The notes beneath the pieces are model-generated. The model had not been told where the DNA came from and ran no database searches. It saw only the letters and a program-made list of their open reading frames with translations. Below are positions 24,395 through 32,645 of a DNA stretch of 36,787 nt, piece after piece. The translations under genes and the position numbers were made by a program. Source of the DNA: Ruminococcus sp. (GTDB lineage Bacteria > Bacillota > Clostridia > Oscillospirales > Ruminococcaceae); the NCBI GenBank assembly GCA_021200415.1, contig JAJQGO010000035.1, positions 1 to 36,787 on the forward strand, read 5' to 3'. Position 1 is the first letter of the stretch. Every line of letters begins with the position of its first letter.

Positions 24395-24576
24395 TGAAGC
24401 TGTGGGGAATTTTGAGATTTTTTCTGCTGAAATATCCTCCCGATATGCCGACAGCGTGGATTGCAAGGGCAATGGGGGATATACCGGGTCTGACGGCAAA
24501 CTTCAGGACGGCGGAGGGACTTTATTTAAAACTGTCGGACGATATGATTTTTAATGCTGCGGAGGAGGAAAAATAA
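24391..24576 (+). CDS. Small phage-type hypothetical protein
   Basis: 61 residues starting MMKLWGILRFFLLKYPPD, amphipathic rather than clearly membrane-spanning. The start is translationally coupled to the preceding gene (ATGA) with a GGGAG site, and its stop overlaps the next ATG (TAATG). The function is unknown; the tight overlaps show that it belongs to the cassette. Confidence 0.65.
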   Translation: MMKLWGILRFFLLKYPPDMPTAWIARAMGDIPGLTANFRTAEGLYLKLSDDMIFNAAEEEK

Positions 24577-25148
24577 TGGCTGTATACACGAGTAAATACA
24601 CAGGAGCGGAAATTGACGCACATCTTGATTTGGCGGACACAAACGCAGCGGACATCACGACCATCAATACGAAAATAACGGAAATGCAGACTACAGACGC
24701 GGAGCTAAGAGTGAAAATCGGCAGCGATTACAGCACTCTTTACAACCTGATAACGGACGTTCAGGAGAATTTGGACAGCAATGTTGAAACAATTAACACA
24801 CAAATGGATACTCACATCAGCGACACCGACGTACACCTCACCACCGACGAGCGCACGCTTTGGAACAGCGGAATCAGCTACAGTCTGCCGTCCGAATCAA
24901 TCCCCGATGAATCCGATGCGGACGACTACACCACAGACGGACAGTACAAAGCGACTTCTCCGTCAACGCTGACCAATTTTGCGCAAAACACCTACGGCTT
25001 CGAGCTTATCGTCATGCACACCACCAGTTCTAACCGTGGTATGCAGATTATGCTGTGTTCCAACGGCGACATCTACGTCAGGGCGTTTAACGCTGCAAAT
25101 TCAAGCGGTACATTTTACGGCATGAGCTGGAAGCAGCTGACATCATAA
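24576..25148 (+). CDS. Phage tail-fibre/baseplate-like protein
   Basis: 190 residues. The N-terminus (VYTSKYTGAEIDAHLDLA) and a central coiled-coil-like stretch (about 28-80, many ITTINTKI heptads) lead to HISDTDVHLTTDERTLWN, a motif I recognise from phage tail and receptor-binding proteins of Firmicutes. The C-terminal part (about 120-190) is beta-rich, with GFELIVMHTTSSNRGMQIMLC and GTFYGMSWKQLT, as in the tip domain of such fibres. It is probably structural, or a host-recognition part retained from a prophage. Coupled start (TAATG) and a following holin gene support phage origin. Confidence 0.75.
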   Translation: MAVYTSKYTGAEIDAHLDLADTNAADITTINTKITEMQTTDAELRVKIGSDYSTLYNLITDVQENLDSNVETINTQMDTHISDTDVHLTTDERTLWNSGISYSLPSESIPDESDADDYTTDGQYKATSPSTLTNFAQNTYGFELIVMHTTSSNRGMQIMLCSNGDIYVRAFNAANSSGTFYGMSWKQLTS

Positions 25149-25158
25149 GGGGGCACGC

Positions 25159-25551
25159 ATGGACAAGATTTTACAATGCATCACGGCAGCAGTTTGCGGA
25201 ATCTGAGGTTTCCTGTGGGGACAGCTTGACGGCTTGCTTTACGCGCTGATTGCCTTCATGGTTCTCGACTACCTGACGGGGCTAATTTCCGCTTGGATTC
25301 ACAAGGAGCTGTCGTCTGCGGTCGGCTTCACAGGCATCGCCAAAAAGGTTCTGATTCTGATTCTCGTGGCGGTAGGGCATCTGCTTGACGATTACGTTTT
25401 AGGTGGAGGCTCGGTGTGCCGTTCCGCGGTTATCGGCTTCTATCTCGCAAATGAGGGCATATCAATTTTGGAAAATGCCGGCAATATCGGACTGCCGCTG
25501 CCGAAGAAATTGACAGACGTTTTGGAACAACTCAAAAATAAGGAGGAATAA
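25159..25551 (+). pseudogene. Phage holin gene with in-frame TGA
   Basis: Read from the ATG at 25159 the frame gives MDKILQCITAAVCGI, then TGA (25204-25206), then an intact continuation GFLWGQLDGLLYALIAFMVLDYLTG and so on to 25551. The whole matches a toxin-secretion/phage lysis holin of about 130 residues (three membrane segments, SAVGFTGIAKKVLIL, ANEGISILENAG, LPLPKKLTDVLEQL). Only the one codon breaks it, so it is a recent nonsense change, a read error, or a read-through site; restart at a TTG (25234) would lose the first membrane helix. It lies immediately before the endolysin gene, as usual. Confidence 0.8.
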
Positions 25552-25553
25552 TC

Positions 25554-26177
25554 ATGAACTCACCATATATGGGCAAATTCAGGGTGTCGCAGGAATACAA
25601 AGGCTCGACGCATGACGGTCTTGACCTCGTGGGCATCGACAGCAAGGAAATTCACAGCACAGTCAACGGCACGGTTGTGCACGCAGGCTGGGAAAACTCA
25701 TCAGACCACTCACAGGGTTTCGGACAGTACGTCAAAATCAAGCAGACCGACACGGACGATTACTATTATTTTGGGCATCTCTCGGAAATCAGTGTGACGG
25801 TTAATCAGACTGTAAAAATTACTGACGTTATCGGCGTTGAGGGCAGTACAGGCAACTCAACCGGCTCGCACTGCCACTACTGCGTCAGGGTCGGCGGCGT
25901 AAAGGGACAGCATAAGGATATATCAGCAATATCAGGCATCCCAAACGAGCTTGGCACTTATGACGACGGCTATCGGGAGACTGCTACGGATACAACAACC
26001 GCCACGACAGCAACCAACAGCACGACAACCTACACAGTTGCCGAGAGTGACACGCTTTGGGCGATTGCGTCTAAGCTGCTTGGCGACGGCTCACGATACA
26101 TGGAGATTAAGGCACTCAATAACCTCAAGTCTAATATTATCCATGTGGGCGATGTGCTGGAGATACCGGAGAGCTGA
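25554..26177 (+). CDS. Endolysin: M23 peptidase with LysM domain
   Basis: 207 residues; a zinc endopeptidase that cuts peptidoglycan cross-bridges. The M23 (lysostaphin-type) domain spans about 1-135 with His20 and Asp24 (THDGLDL), the FGHLS segment (His75) and SHCHYC (His106, His108), all expected metal or catalytic residues. A Thr-rich linker (about 143-160) joins a C-terminal LysM (about 161-206: YTVAESDTLWAIASKLLGDG, GDVLEIP) that binds cell-wall glycan. There is no signal peptide, consistent with holin-dependent release. An AAGGAGG site precedes the ATG, 3 bases after the holin stop. Confidence 0.9.
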   Translation: MNSPYMGKFRVSQEYKGSTHDGLDLVGIDSKEIHSTVNGTVVHAGWENSSDHSQGFGQYVKIKQTDTDDYYYFGHLSEISVTVNQTVKITDVIGVEGSTGNSTGSHCHYCVRVGGVKGQHKDISAISGIPNELGTYDDGYRETATDTTTATTATNSTTTYTVAESDTLWAIASKLLGDGSRYMEIKALNNLKSNIIHVGDVLEIPES

Positions 26178-26204
26178 GATTCTGCGGATACATAAATGCG
26201 AAAA

Positions 26205-26231
26205 CTCCCGAATAAAATCGGGAGTTTTTTT
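26205..26231. terminator. Terminator between the lysis cassette and the nitroreductase
   Basis: CTCCCGA (26205-26211) and TCGGGAG (26218-26224) followed by a T-run; the opposite strand has an A/T flank that may weakly stop the convergent nitroreductase gene. Confidence 0.85.
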
Positions 26232-26254
26232 ATGCTTTTATCTATTTTATGCTT

Positions 26255-26806
26255 TTATATGTAGAAAACCCTGTCCGGCTTGATTTCGGTTTTAGTCTTT
26301 TCCGTTTTGGCATGACCGAGAATGCAGAATCCGATTCCCTCGACTTCTTCGGTAATTCCGAGATTTTCAAGAATCGCCTTGCCCTCATCCGAATCAAAAA
26401 CCTCCTTAGCACGGTGAATCCAGCGGCTGTCAATTCCCATGCTCCATGCGGCATTCATCAGATTGCCCATTGCAAGGCTGCCGTCATAAATGCTTGTGGG
26501 AGTTTTTTTCGCTACAACAGCAATAACGTCTCTTGCGCCGTAGAAGGGGTCGGGGAGAGGTTTATCAAGCATTGCGGGATTGATTTTCGCAAACGTATCT
26601 CTCATAACAGCCGAATTAAGCTCAGAAAGCTTCTTTACCATTTTATCGTCCTGAACCACGATAAAAAGTGCGTCCTGCGAGTTCATTCCCGATGGTGCAT
26701 TAAGTCCTGCCTGCACGATTGTGTCAAGCTCTTCACGGGTAAGATGCTCATCCTTGAAGTCTGCGCAGCTTTTGCGTGTTGTCAAGGCTTTGATTGTTTC
26801 GTTCAT
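26255..26806 (-). CDS. Nitroreductase-family protein
   Basis: 183 residues; an FMN-dependent NAD(P)H oxidoreductase of the nitroreductase fold, normally a homodimer in the cytoplasm. The N-terminal TTRKSCADFKDEHL is a variant of the family's R-R-S phosphate-binding segment, NAPSGMNSQDALFIVV contacts the flavin, and AMGNLMNAAWSMGIDSRWIH matches the central helix. The C-terminal IGFCILGHAKTEK is also typical. The physiological substrate is unknown. The start at 26806 has GGAGG 8 bases upstream; an ATG five codons earlier overlaps that site. It has its own promoter abutting the ABC permease stop. Confidence 0.88.
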   Translation of the reverse strand: MNETIKALTTRKSCADFKDEHLTREELDTIVQAGLNAPSGMNSQDALFIVVQDDKMVKKLSELNSAVMRDTFAKINPAMLDKPLPDPFYGARDVIAVVAKKTPTSIYDGSLAMGNLMNAAWSMGIDSRWIHRAKEVFDSDEGKAILENLGITEEVEGIGFCILGHAKTEKTKTEIKPDRVFYI

Positions 26807-26839
26807 TACAATTACCTCCATATAAATTCTTATAAGCTT

Positions 26840-26868
26840 ATTATATCATTTTTTTATGCTCAGGTCAA
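26840..26868 (-). promoter_or_regulatory. SigA-type promoter of the nitroreductase
   Basis: On the minus strand TTGACC (26863-26868), 17-base spacer, TATAAT (26840-26845). The -35 touches the stop codon of the upstream permease gene. Confidence 0.78.
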
Positions 26869-28062
26869 TTAGAGCGGCAGATCCTTTTTACAGAATTTTC
26901 TTGCGCCTATGGCGTAGCTGCAAACTGCAATCGCAAGGAGTACGCCGAGCTTCCATACAAAATTGTAGCTCACATCGCCTGTACCGACTGTTCCCAAGGA
27001 CTGTACATCGTAAAGTCCGATGATTGTAAGATTATTGAATATGCTCAGCTCCTCAACGCCCATGCCTGCGTTTACCATATCGTCCGAACCGAACATACCA
27101 ATCATTGATGCAAGGAAGAACCATACCGTAAGTCCTCCGCCAACGCCCATTGCCTTTTTGCTCTGTGAGAACCAGCAGCTTGCGAGATAGCAGAGTCCGC
27201 TTATTGCCTCAACAAGAAGATACATACCGAGGAACAATGCCGCAACTGATTTGAGATTATACTCATCAAAGAAAAGAGTCGTTGTGAACATTCTCGTAGC
27301 GCATACGATTCCTATAACAACGAGAGGTACAACAATCATGAAAATCATCTGCGTCAGGGCTACGGCTGAACGCTTCGTGGGAGTTGAAAGAACATATGCC
27401 ATCGAGCCTCTGTCAACCTGTTCGGCAACAAGACCGTTCGCCAGAATTACTATGAGAATGAAAATCGGCAGCAGTCCCGCAAGTGTATAGTACATCTGAT
27501 TCATCATGGTTGTCGTATCCATTTCGCTCATTTTGTTTATCATTTCAGAATCAACGCCCATAAGCTCAAAGGTTACGTCAAGCAATCCCTGAATTGTCAG
27601 CTCCGCGCCGTCAAATGCGCCTGTCTGCTGCGCAAGGGCATAGCTGTACTCAAACTGTGTGACGTATTTTTCAAGGTCGATATTTGACAGCGAAAGTCCG
27701 TCAATAGCCTTTTGGAAATTCTCTGTGCTGAATTCCGTATCAGACTGTGCGCTGAGAGCTTCAAATGCTGCTTCATATGCTTCTGTGTTCTCACCGGAAA
27801 TGAAATCCTCATATGAAAGCTCCGATCCGGTCATACTGTTGTATGCGGCAAGTGAGCCTAAATATCCGTAGAAATCCTGCTGATATTCAGTTACGTCAAC
27901 ATTTGATTTTTCCGTTTCCATCATGCTGATTGCGTAGTTCATAACATTTCCCATAAGAATCATTACAAGTGTTATTGCCAGAATAAGCACCCAGTTTGAC
28001 TTGATGTTCTGGTGCATCAGCGGTTTTGAAAAAAATTTGGCTGTCTTTTTACTTGCTTCCAT
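26869..28062 (-). CDS. ABC transporter permease (ABC-2 type)
   Basis: 397 residues. One N-terminal membrane helix (about 25-48, NWVLILAITLVMILMG) is followed by a large, acidic extracytoplasmic domain of about 130 residues, then five more helices starting near YYTLAGLLPIFILIVILANG. The VAEQVDRGSMAYVLSTPTKR loop is the coupling segment typical of ABC-2 exporters. It is the third gene of an operon and overlaps the ATPase gene by 14 bases, so the pair is translationally coupled. Together with two ATPases it probably exports a drug, peptide or lipid. Confidence 0.88.
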   Translation of the reverse strand: MEASKKTAKFFSKPLMHQNIKSNWVLILAITLVMILMGNVMNYAISMMETEKSNVDVTEYQQDFYGYLGSLAAYNSMTGSELSYEDFISGENTEAYEAAFEALSAQSDTEFSTENFQKAIDGLSLSNIDLEKYVTQFEYSYALAQQTGAFDGAELTIQGLLDVTFELMGVDSEMINKMSEMDTTTMMNQMYYTLAGLLPIFILIVILANGLVAEQVDRGSMAYVLSTPTKRSAVALTQMIFMIVVPLVVIGIVCATRMFTTTLFFDEYNLKSVAALFLGMYLLVEAISGLCYLASCWFSQSKKAMGVGGGLTVWFFLASMIGMFGSDDMVNAGMGVEELSIFNNLTIIGLYDVQSLGTVGTGDVSYNFVWKLGVLLAIAVCSYAIGARKFCKKDLPL

Positions 28063-28963
28063 TGCTGCTGCCTCCTTTGTACGCTTTCATAAATTCCTTT
28101 TGCAGTGAAAGATGAGTTTCACGCAGGTTTGTTGCTTTGTATGATTTCAATTCCCTGAAAAAGCTGTTCAGCTTTTCCGTGGGAACATTTATATAGCAGA
28201 TTCCGTTTTCTGTTTTCAAAATATTGAATTCGGTATGGGAGGTGTATTTTTTCAGCTCCCCGTCATTTGCAAATTCAACCATAAACTCCTTGATTTTCGG
28301 GTGACGCAGGTCATAGAGGGAAACGGTTTCGATTATGCTGCCGTCACGTATCATTGCGACTCTGTCGCATACGGCTTCGATTTCCTCGAAAATGTGGCTT
28401 GACATAAAAATGGTATGTCCCTTGTCACGCTCCTCACGAACCAAATCAAGAAAAGCGTCACGCATAAGCGGGTCAAGACCTGTTGTAGGTTCGTCAAGGA
28501 CGAGAATATCCTTTTCACCCATAAGGGCGGCAACGATAGCTGTTTTCTGCTTCATGCCCTTGGACATACGCTTCAGCTTTGCTGTCGGGTCGAGCTGCAA
28601 AAGCTCGATGATGTGATTCATGTAGCTGAAATCCTTGACTCCGAGATATTCAGCCTGTGATTTCAGAAATTCAGTACCTGTCGCAAGTGAGGGAAATGCA
28701 ATTTCCCCCGGAACATAGCTAACGTTTTCCATAGTCTCAGCCGAGCTTTTCCACGAATCAAGTCCGCATACGGAGGTGCTTCCCTTATCGGGCTTAATGA
28801 ATCCCATAAGATTGCGGATTGTAGTTGTTTTGCCTGAACCGTTTGTGCCGATGAACCCGAAAACCTCGCCTCTTTTTACCTGTAGATTGATATTGAAGAT
28901 TCCGCGGTTATCACCGTAATCCTTTGTCAGATTTTCTGTTTTCAGAACAATTTCACTCATCAT
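28049..28963 (-). CDS. ABC transporter ATP-binding protein
   Basis: 304 residues. Walker A GTNGSGKTT (39-47), signature MSKGMKQK in place of LSGGQ, Walker B ILVLDEPTTGLD and the H-loop SSHIFEE are all present; the region after about 215 is an extra domain seen in bacitracin/drug-type exporters. It energises the permease encoded downstream. The first ATG (28963) overlaps the stop of the upstream ATPase gene (ATGA); a second ATG three bases on is equally possible and better spaced from the GAGGGGG site. It resembles its neighbour ATPase closely, so the pair probably arose by duplication and may work as a heterodimer. Confidence 0.9.
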   Translation of the reverse strand: MMSEIVLKTENLTKDYGDNRGIFNINLQVKRGEVFGFIGTNGSGKTTTIRNLMGFIKPDKGSTSVCGLDSWKSSAETMENVSYVPGEIAFPSLATGTEFLKSQAEYLGVKDFSYMNHIIELLQLDPTAKLKRMSKGMKQKTAIVAALMGEKDILVLDEPTTGLDPLMRDAFLDLVREERDKGHTIFMSSHIFEEIEAVCDRVAMIRDGSIIETVSLYDLRHPKIKEFMVEFANDGELKKYTSHTEFNILKTENGICYINVPTEKLNSFFRELKSYKATNLRETHLSLQKEFMKAYKGGSSNGSK

Positions 28964-29871
28964 TTCACCCCCTCGAACACCTTATCCTCCTTGTAGAACT
29001 TCATGAAATAGTCCTCAAGGGAGAAGGGATATTCCGTAAAATCACATACGTCATAATTGCAGAGGTCGGCGATAAAATCAGGTATGCTTTCATTTTTCAG
29101 CTGAACTCTTGCACGAAACTTTCTTTCGTTTGTGGACGTAAATTTATAATCTGATTTCGTGAATTTTATCCAGTCGTCCTTTTTGCGGAAGGTCACACGG
29201 TAAATTTTATCGCTTTCACGCTTCAGGACGTTCGGGTCAAATTCCGATACGATTTGCCCGTCGCGTATAATAGAAATTTTATCGCAGCAGGCGTCAACCT
29301 CATGGAAAATATGTGAGGACAGGAAAATCGTCTTGCCGCGTTTCTTTTCCTCCAGAATGTATTCAATGAATGTTTCCTGCATAATCGGGTCAAGGCCGCT
29401 TGTCGGCTCATCGAGAATGAGAATATCGGGGTCGTGCATAAAAGCCGTCACAACAGCAAGCTTACGTTTAGTTCCGAGGCTCATTTGCTTCAGACCTATA
29501 TTCGGGTCAAGCTCAAACATATCGAGAAGATGCTCAAGGAAGGCTGTATCTGAAATACCTCTCATTTTTTGCTGCATTTTCAGAAACTGTGTGCCTGCCA
29601 TGCCGTTTGGCAGAGCAATTTCCCCCGGAAGATACCCGACCTTTTCCTGAAGCTGGGCTGTTTTGTTCCATGTATCCTCGCCGAGGATGGCTGCCGTACC
29701 CTTCTGCGGCTTTGAAAATCCCATAAGATGGCGTACAACAGTGCTTTTTCCTGCGCCGTTCGGTCCTAAGAATCCGTAGCACTCGCCCTTTTCGACGTGG
29801 GCGGAAACATTGAAAACGCCTCTGCCATGTCCGAAATCCTTTGTGAGATTATTTACGTCTATAACAGTCAT
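28960..29871 (-). CDS. ABC transporter ATP-binding protein
   Basis: 303 residues. Walker A GPNGAGKST (36-44), signature MSLGTKRK, Walker B ILILDEPTSGLD and H-loop SSHIFHE are intact, followed by a C-terminal domain of about 90 residues like that of its neighbour. It is the first gene of the three-gene exporter operon, with a GAAAGGAG site before the ATG. The operon is divergent from a TetR regulator across interlocked promoters, so TetR control with induction by the exported compound is likely. Confidence 0.9.
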   Translation of the reverse strand: MTVIDVNNLTKDFGHGRGVFNVSAHVEKGECYGFLGPNGAGKSTVVRHLMGFSKPQKGTAAILGEDTWNKTAQLQEKVGYLPGEIALPNGMAGTQFLKMQQKMRGISDTAFLEHLLDMFELDPNIGLKQMSLGTKRKLAVVTAFMHDPDILILDEPTSGLDPIMQETFIEYILEEKKRGKTIFLSSHIFHEVDACCDKISIIRDGQIVSEFDPNVLKRESDKIYRVTFRKKDDWIKFTKSDYKFTSTNERKFRARVQLKNESIPDFIADLCNYDVCDFTEYPFSLEDYFMKFYKEDKVFEGVK

Positions 29872-29928
29872 ATATTGCTCCTTTCATCATTTTTTCACCT
29901 TTTTTTGCATTGGCTTTCATTATCAAGC

Positions 29929-29987
29929 TTGACATCAACAACACGTTGTCGTATAATTATTATATCCACAGAGTATAGTGAAGTCAA
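29929..29987. promoter_or_regulatory. Interlocked face-to-face promoters of tetR (+) and the ABC operon (-)
   Basis: Plus strand: TTGACA (29929-29934), 17 bases, TATAAT (29952-29957). Minus strand: TTGACT (29982-29987), 17 bases, TATAAT (29959-29964). The two -10 boxes are one base apart and each -35 lies on the far side, so each polymerase would cover the other promoter. The outer arms form a long dyad (GCTTGACATC against GCTTGACTTC on the other strand). A small dyad ACAAC-AC-GTTGT (about 29938-29949) in the plus spacer is a possible TetR operator. Confidence 0.75.
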
Positions 29988-30049
29988 GCAACAATATCTT
30001 TTAAAATGTTGCATGATAGCTCTGCATGACAGATGAAAGGAGATATGAC

Positions 30050-30640
30050 ATGAAAAAACAACCGGAGGTTACAGCTGCTACCCGACAGGGCTTTATAGAT
30101 GCTTTCTGGACTCTCTATAAGGAAAAGGGAATCGAGAAAATATCAGTCAGCGAAATAACAAAAATTTCGGGGAACAACCGTTCAACCTTTTACCACTATT
30201 TTCTTGATGTATATGATTTGCTCGAGCAGATTGAAGACAAGCTCCTTGAGGACGTGAACAGGGATTTGAAATCTGCTTTCGGCTGCGTCGCTGATGAGAT
30301 TTCGTCAAGTGATGATTTCAATATACTTTTCAGCCGCATTACGCCTGTTTTCAGGAAATATGAGGAGAAGCTCTTTGTGCTGATCGGAAGTCACGGCGAC
30401 CCGAAATTCAGCGGATTGCTGAGAAAGCATATGAAGGAAAATCTTCTTGCGTTTCAGGTTCTGCCTAATGATACAGAACATATTGACTATATCATAAATT
30501 TTATTTATTCCTCCATAATCGGTATGCTGGGCTTCTGGTATGAGAGGGAGCATGATATTTCCGAGGAGGAATTTATAAAGCTTGTTCCAAATCTTACGGC
30601 ATATGGTGTGCTGGGCTACAGAAAGGGTGTTAATTCATGA
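30050..30640 (+). CDS. TetR-family transcriptional regulator
   Basis: 196 residues. The N-terminal DNA-binding part (about 8-55) has the TetR pattern with FWTLYKEKGIEKISVSEITKISGNNRSTFYHYF cut into helices 1-3; the rest is a helical ligand-binding and dimer domain. The start at 30050 was chosen over a TTG or ATG further upstream because of the AAAGGAG site 9 bases before it. It is divergent from the ABC exporter and overlaps the DUF389 gene by four bases. Repression of both promoters in the shared intergenic region is the expected role. Confidence 0.88.
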   Translation: MKKQPEVTAATRQGFIDAFWTLYKEKGIEKISVSEITKISGNNRSTFYHYFLDVYDLLEQIEDKLLEDVNRDLKSAFGCVADEISSSDDFNILFSRITPVFRKYEEKLFVLIGSHGDPKFSGLLRKHMKENLLAFQVLPNDTEHIDYIINFIYSSIIGMLGFWYEREHDISEEEFIKLVPNLTAYGVLGYRKGVNS

Positions 30641-31410
30641 GCGTAAAAAAATACAATGAAAAAATAGGAACAACGGTGAAGCGTATATTTTCAATTCACG
30701 AGGACTCCGCATCTCATGATGAAATACGTGACAGACTTATTTCAGGCGGACGCATAACCGGCACAAATATGGTAGTTATGGTCTGTGCGATACTCATAGC
30801 TTCCGTGGGACTGAATACAGGCTCCGCCGCGGTTATAATCGGAGCAATGCTGATTTCACCGCTTATGGGAAGTATCCTTGCCATAGCCTACGGAAATGTT
30901 TCGGCTGATTACAAGCTTGCCCGAAATCATTTAATAGGATTTCTTGTTCAGATAGGAATCAGCGTTCTTGCGGCGACTGTCTACTTCCTGATTTCACCTG
31001 TCAAGGAGCCTACGTCCGAGCTTCTGGCAAGAACGTCGCCGTCCTTTTTTGATGTTGTTGTTGCAATCGCAGGCGGCACGGCAGGAATCGTGGGACAGAC
31101 GCGAAAGGACAAGTCCAACAATATAATTCCCGGAGTTGCAATTGCCACAGCGCTGATGCCGCCCCTATGCACCTGCGGATATTCCATAGCGAACGGGGAG
31201 TGGGAAATGCTCGGGGGCGCGGCATATCTCTTCCTTGTGAACAGCTATTTTATTTTCCTCTCGTCAGCAGTTGTGCTTGCGGTTCTTGATATTCCGAAGG
31301 TTCGCGACCTTACGGAAAAGGAGTGGAAAAGGCTTCATATACGCATGATAAGAAATACGATTATTGTGCTTCTGCCGTGTATTCCCATTGGAATTTTCAT
31401 TAACAGATGA
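30637..31410 (+). CDS. DUF389 integral membrane protein
   Basis: 257 residues with about six membrane helices. The block GGRITGTNMVVMVCAILIASVGLN, then SAAVIIGAMLISPLMGSILAIAYG, and GVAIATALMPPLCTCGY are hallmarks of the DUF389 (TIGR00341-like) family, found across bacteria without a settled function; a transport or membrane-stress role has been suggested from sequence only. Its start overlaps the TetR stop (ATGA), so it belongs to the regulator's operon and may be part of the same response as the exporter. Confidence 0.88.
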   Translation: MSVKKYNEKIGTTVKRIFSIHEDSASHDEIRDRLISGGRITGTNMVVMVCAILIASVGLNTGSAAVIIGAMLISPLMGSILAIAYGNVSADYKLARNHLIGFLVQIGISVLAATVYFLISPVKEPTSELLARTSPSFFDVVVAIAGGTAGIVGQTRKDKSNNIIPGVAIATALMPPLCTCGYSIANGEWEMLGGAAYLFLVNSYFIFLSSAVVLAVLDIPKVRDLTEKEWKRLHIRMIRNTIIVLLPCIPIGIFINR

Positions 31411-31419
31411 GGTGATATT

Positions 31420-32343
31420 ATGCTGACTCCTATTAAAAAAGGAAGAAGATTCAGGTATCCTCCCCAGTGGTGTAAATTTGCCGTAAAGGACGATGTGAGG
31501 GTATCTGAAAATCCGCCTGTCCCCACGGAAAAGCTGCCTGTTTTCACGCCTGATTTCAATATGGCTGAGCCGTATGCAGTGTGGTTCGGGCATTCCTCGC
31601 TGCTGATTTGCATGGGTGGCAAAAGGGTGCTGATTGACCCTGTTTTTTCGAAGAGAGCGTCGCCGGTGAGCTTTGCAGGTCCGAAGAGATTCACAGCTCC
31701 GTCTGTTGGAATAGGGGAGCTGCCGCAGATTGACGCAGTTCTGATAACCCATGACCATTACGATCATCTCGACTGCCCGACTATAAAGGAGCTGAACGGC
31801 AAGGTGAAGCGGTATTTTGTCCCTGTGGGAGTTGATAAAATCCTGAAGCGCCGGGATATTCCGGACAAAAAAATAATCCCGCTTTCATGGTGGGATTCCG
31901 AGAATATGGGGGATTTTGAGATTACCTGCACGCCCTCAAGGCATTTTTCGGGCAGGGGACTGTTTTCGCAGAACACGACGCTTTGGTGTTCGTGGGTGAT
32001 GAGGTTCGGTGATTTCCAAATTTTCGCAAGCGGCGACGGAAGCTTTGGCTGCCATTTTGAGGCGATTCATAAGCGGTTTGGTGATTTTAATTTTGCCTTC
32101 ATGGAGTGCGGTCAGTATAATAAAAGGTGGCATTCGAGTCATCTTTATCCCGAAGAATCGGCGATTGCGGCAAAAGCTATCGGTGCGGAGGCTGCTGTGC
32201 CGATTCACTGGGGAGCGTTTGTGCTGTCGGATCACGGCTGGGACGATCCGCCGAAGCGTTTTCGCCGTAAGGCGGAGGAAATCGGGCTGAACGTGGTGAT
32301 TCCCGATATCTGCGAGAGCTTTTCGCTTGCGGACAGGGCTTAG
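31420..32343 (+). CDS. MBL-fold hydrolase, NAPE-PLD-like
   Basis: 307 residues of the metallo-beta-lactamase fold. The metal-binding THDHYDHLD motif (about 109-117) is intact, with further ligands at SRHFSGRG, ASGDGSFG and PIHWGAF. The segment WFGHSSLLICMGGKRVLIDPVFSKRASP places it in the branch that contains N-acyl phosphatidylethanolamine phospholipase D and RomA-like proteins, so a phosphodiesterase is likely; its substrate is unknown. It follows the DUF389 gene by 9 bases with a GAGGTG site and completes the TetR-DUF389-MBL operon. No strong plus-strand terminator follows apart from the hairpin shared with tRNA-Arg. Confidence 0.87.
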   Translation: MLTPIKKGRRFRYPPQWCKFAVKDDVRVSENPPVPTEKLPVFTPDFNMAEPYAVWFGHSSLLICMGGKRVLIDPVFSKRASPVSFAGPKRFTAPSVGIGELPQIDAVLITHDHYDHLDCPTIKELNGKVKRYFVPVGVDKILKRRDIPDKKIIPLSWWDSENMGDFEITCTPSRHFSGRGLFSQNTTLWCSWVMRFGDFQIFASGDGSFGCHFEAIHKRFGDFNFAFMECGQYNKRWHSSHLYPEESAIAAKAIGAEAAVPIHWGAFVLSDHGWDDPPKRFRRKAEEIGLNVVIPDICESFSLADRA

Positions 32344-32378
32344 ACAGATTTTAGACAGATTTAAATAAAATTTTGCAG

Positions 32379-32404
32379 AAAAAAAGCACGCTGATGCGTG
32401 CTTT
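32379..32404 (-). terminator. Terminator of tRNA-Arg
   Basis: AAAGCACGC (32383-32391) and GCGTGCTTT (32396-32404) with a 4-base loop; on the minus strand the stem is followed by a T-run. It could partly stop the MBL operon as well. Confidence 0.85.
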
Positions 32405-32414
32405 GATGAAAATA

Positions 32415-32491
32415 TGGCGTGCCTGGAGGGATTCGAACCCCCGACCTACTGGTTCGTAGCCAGTCACTCTATCCAGCTGAGCTACGGGCAC
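32415..32491 (-). tRNA. tRNA-Arg (anticodon ACG)
   Basis: A 77-base cloverleaf with encoded CCA. On the minus strand it starts GTGCCCG and has the D-arm GCTCAGCTGGATAGAGT, anticodon stem ACTGG/CCAGT with loop CTACGAA (anticodon ACG, probably edited to ICG), and T-arm GTTCGAATC. The acceptor stem has one C-A mismatch at pair 6-67. A strong promoter lies upstream. Confidence 0.95.
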
Positions 32492-32510
32492 ATTTCCTTG
32501 CGACTTTACT

Positions 32511-32539
32511 ATTATATCACAGTTGGGAAGACTTGTCAA
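32511..32539 (-). promoter_or_regulatory. SigA-type promoter of tRNA-Arg
   Basis: On the minus strand TTGACA (32534-32539), 17-base spacer, TATAAT (32511-32516). Confidence 0.88.
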
Positions 32540-32645
32540 GAAAAAATTTTCCTGAAAAACGAAATCGTTTAATTGCACAAAAACAGGCACAATTTTTGGT
32601 GAAATATATCTGATACGTACATTTTGAAATTTTTTGGAATTTTGC

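Noticed and set aside
25204..25206. General TGA recoding in this phage cassette
   Set aside because: No other in-frame TGA occurs in the neighbouring cassette genes, and host genes use TGA as a stop.
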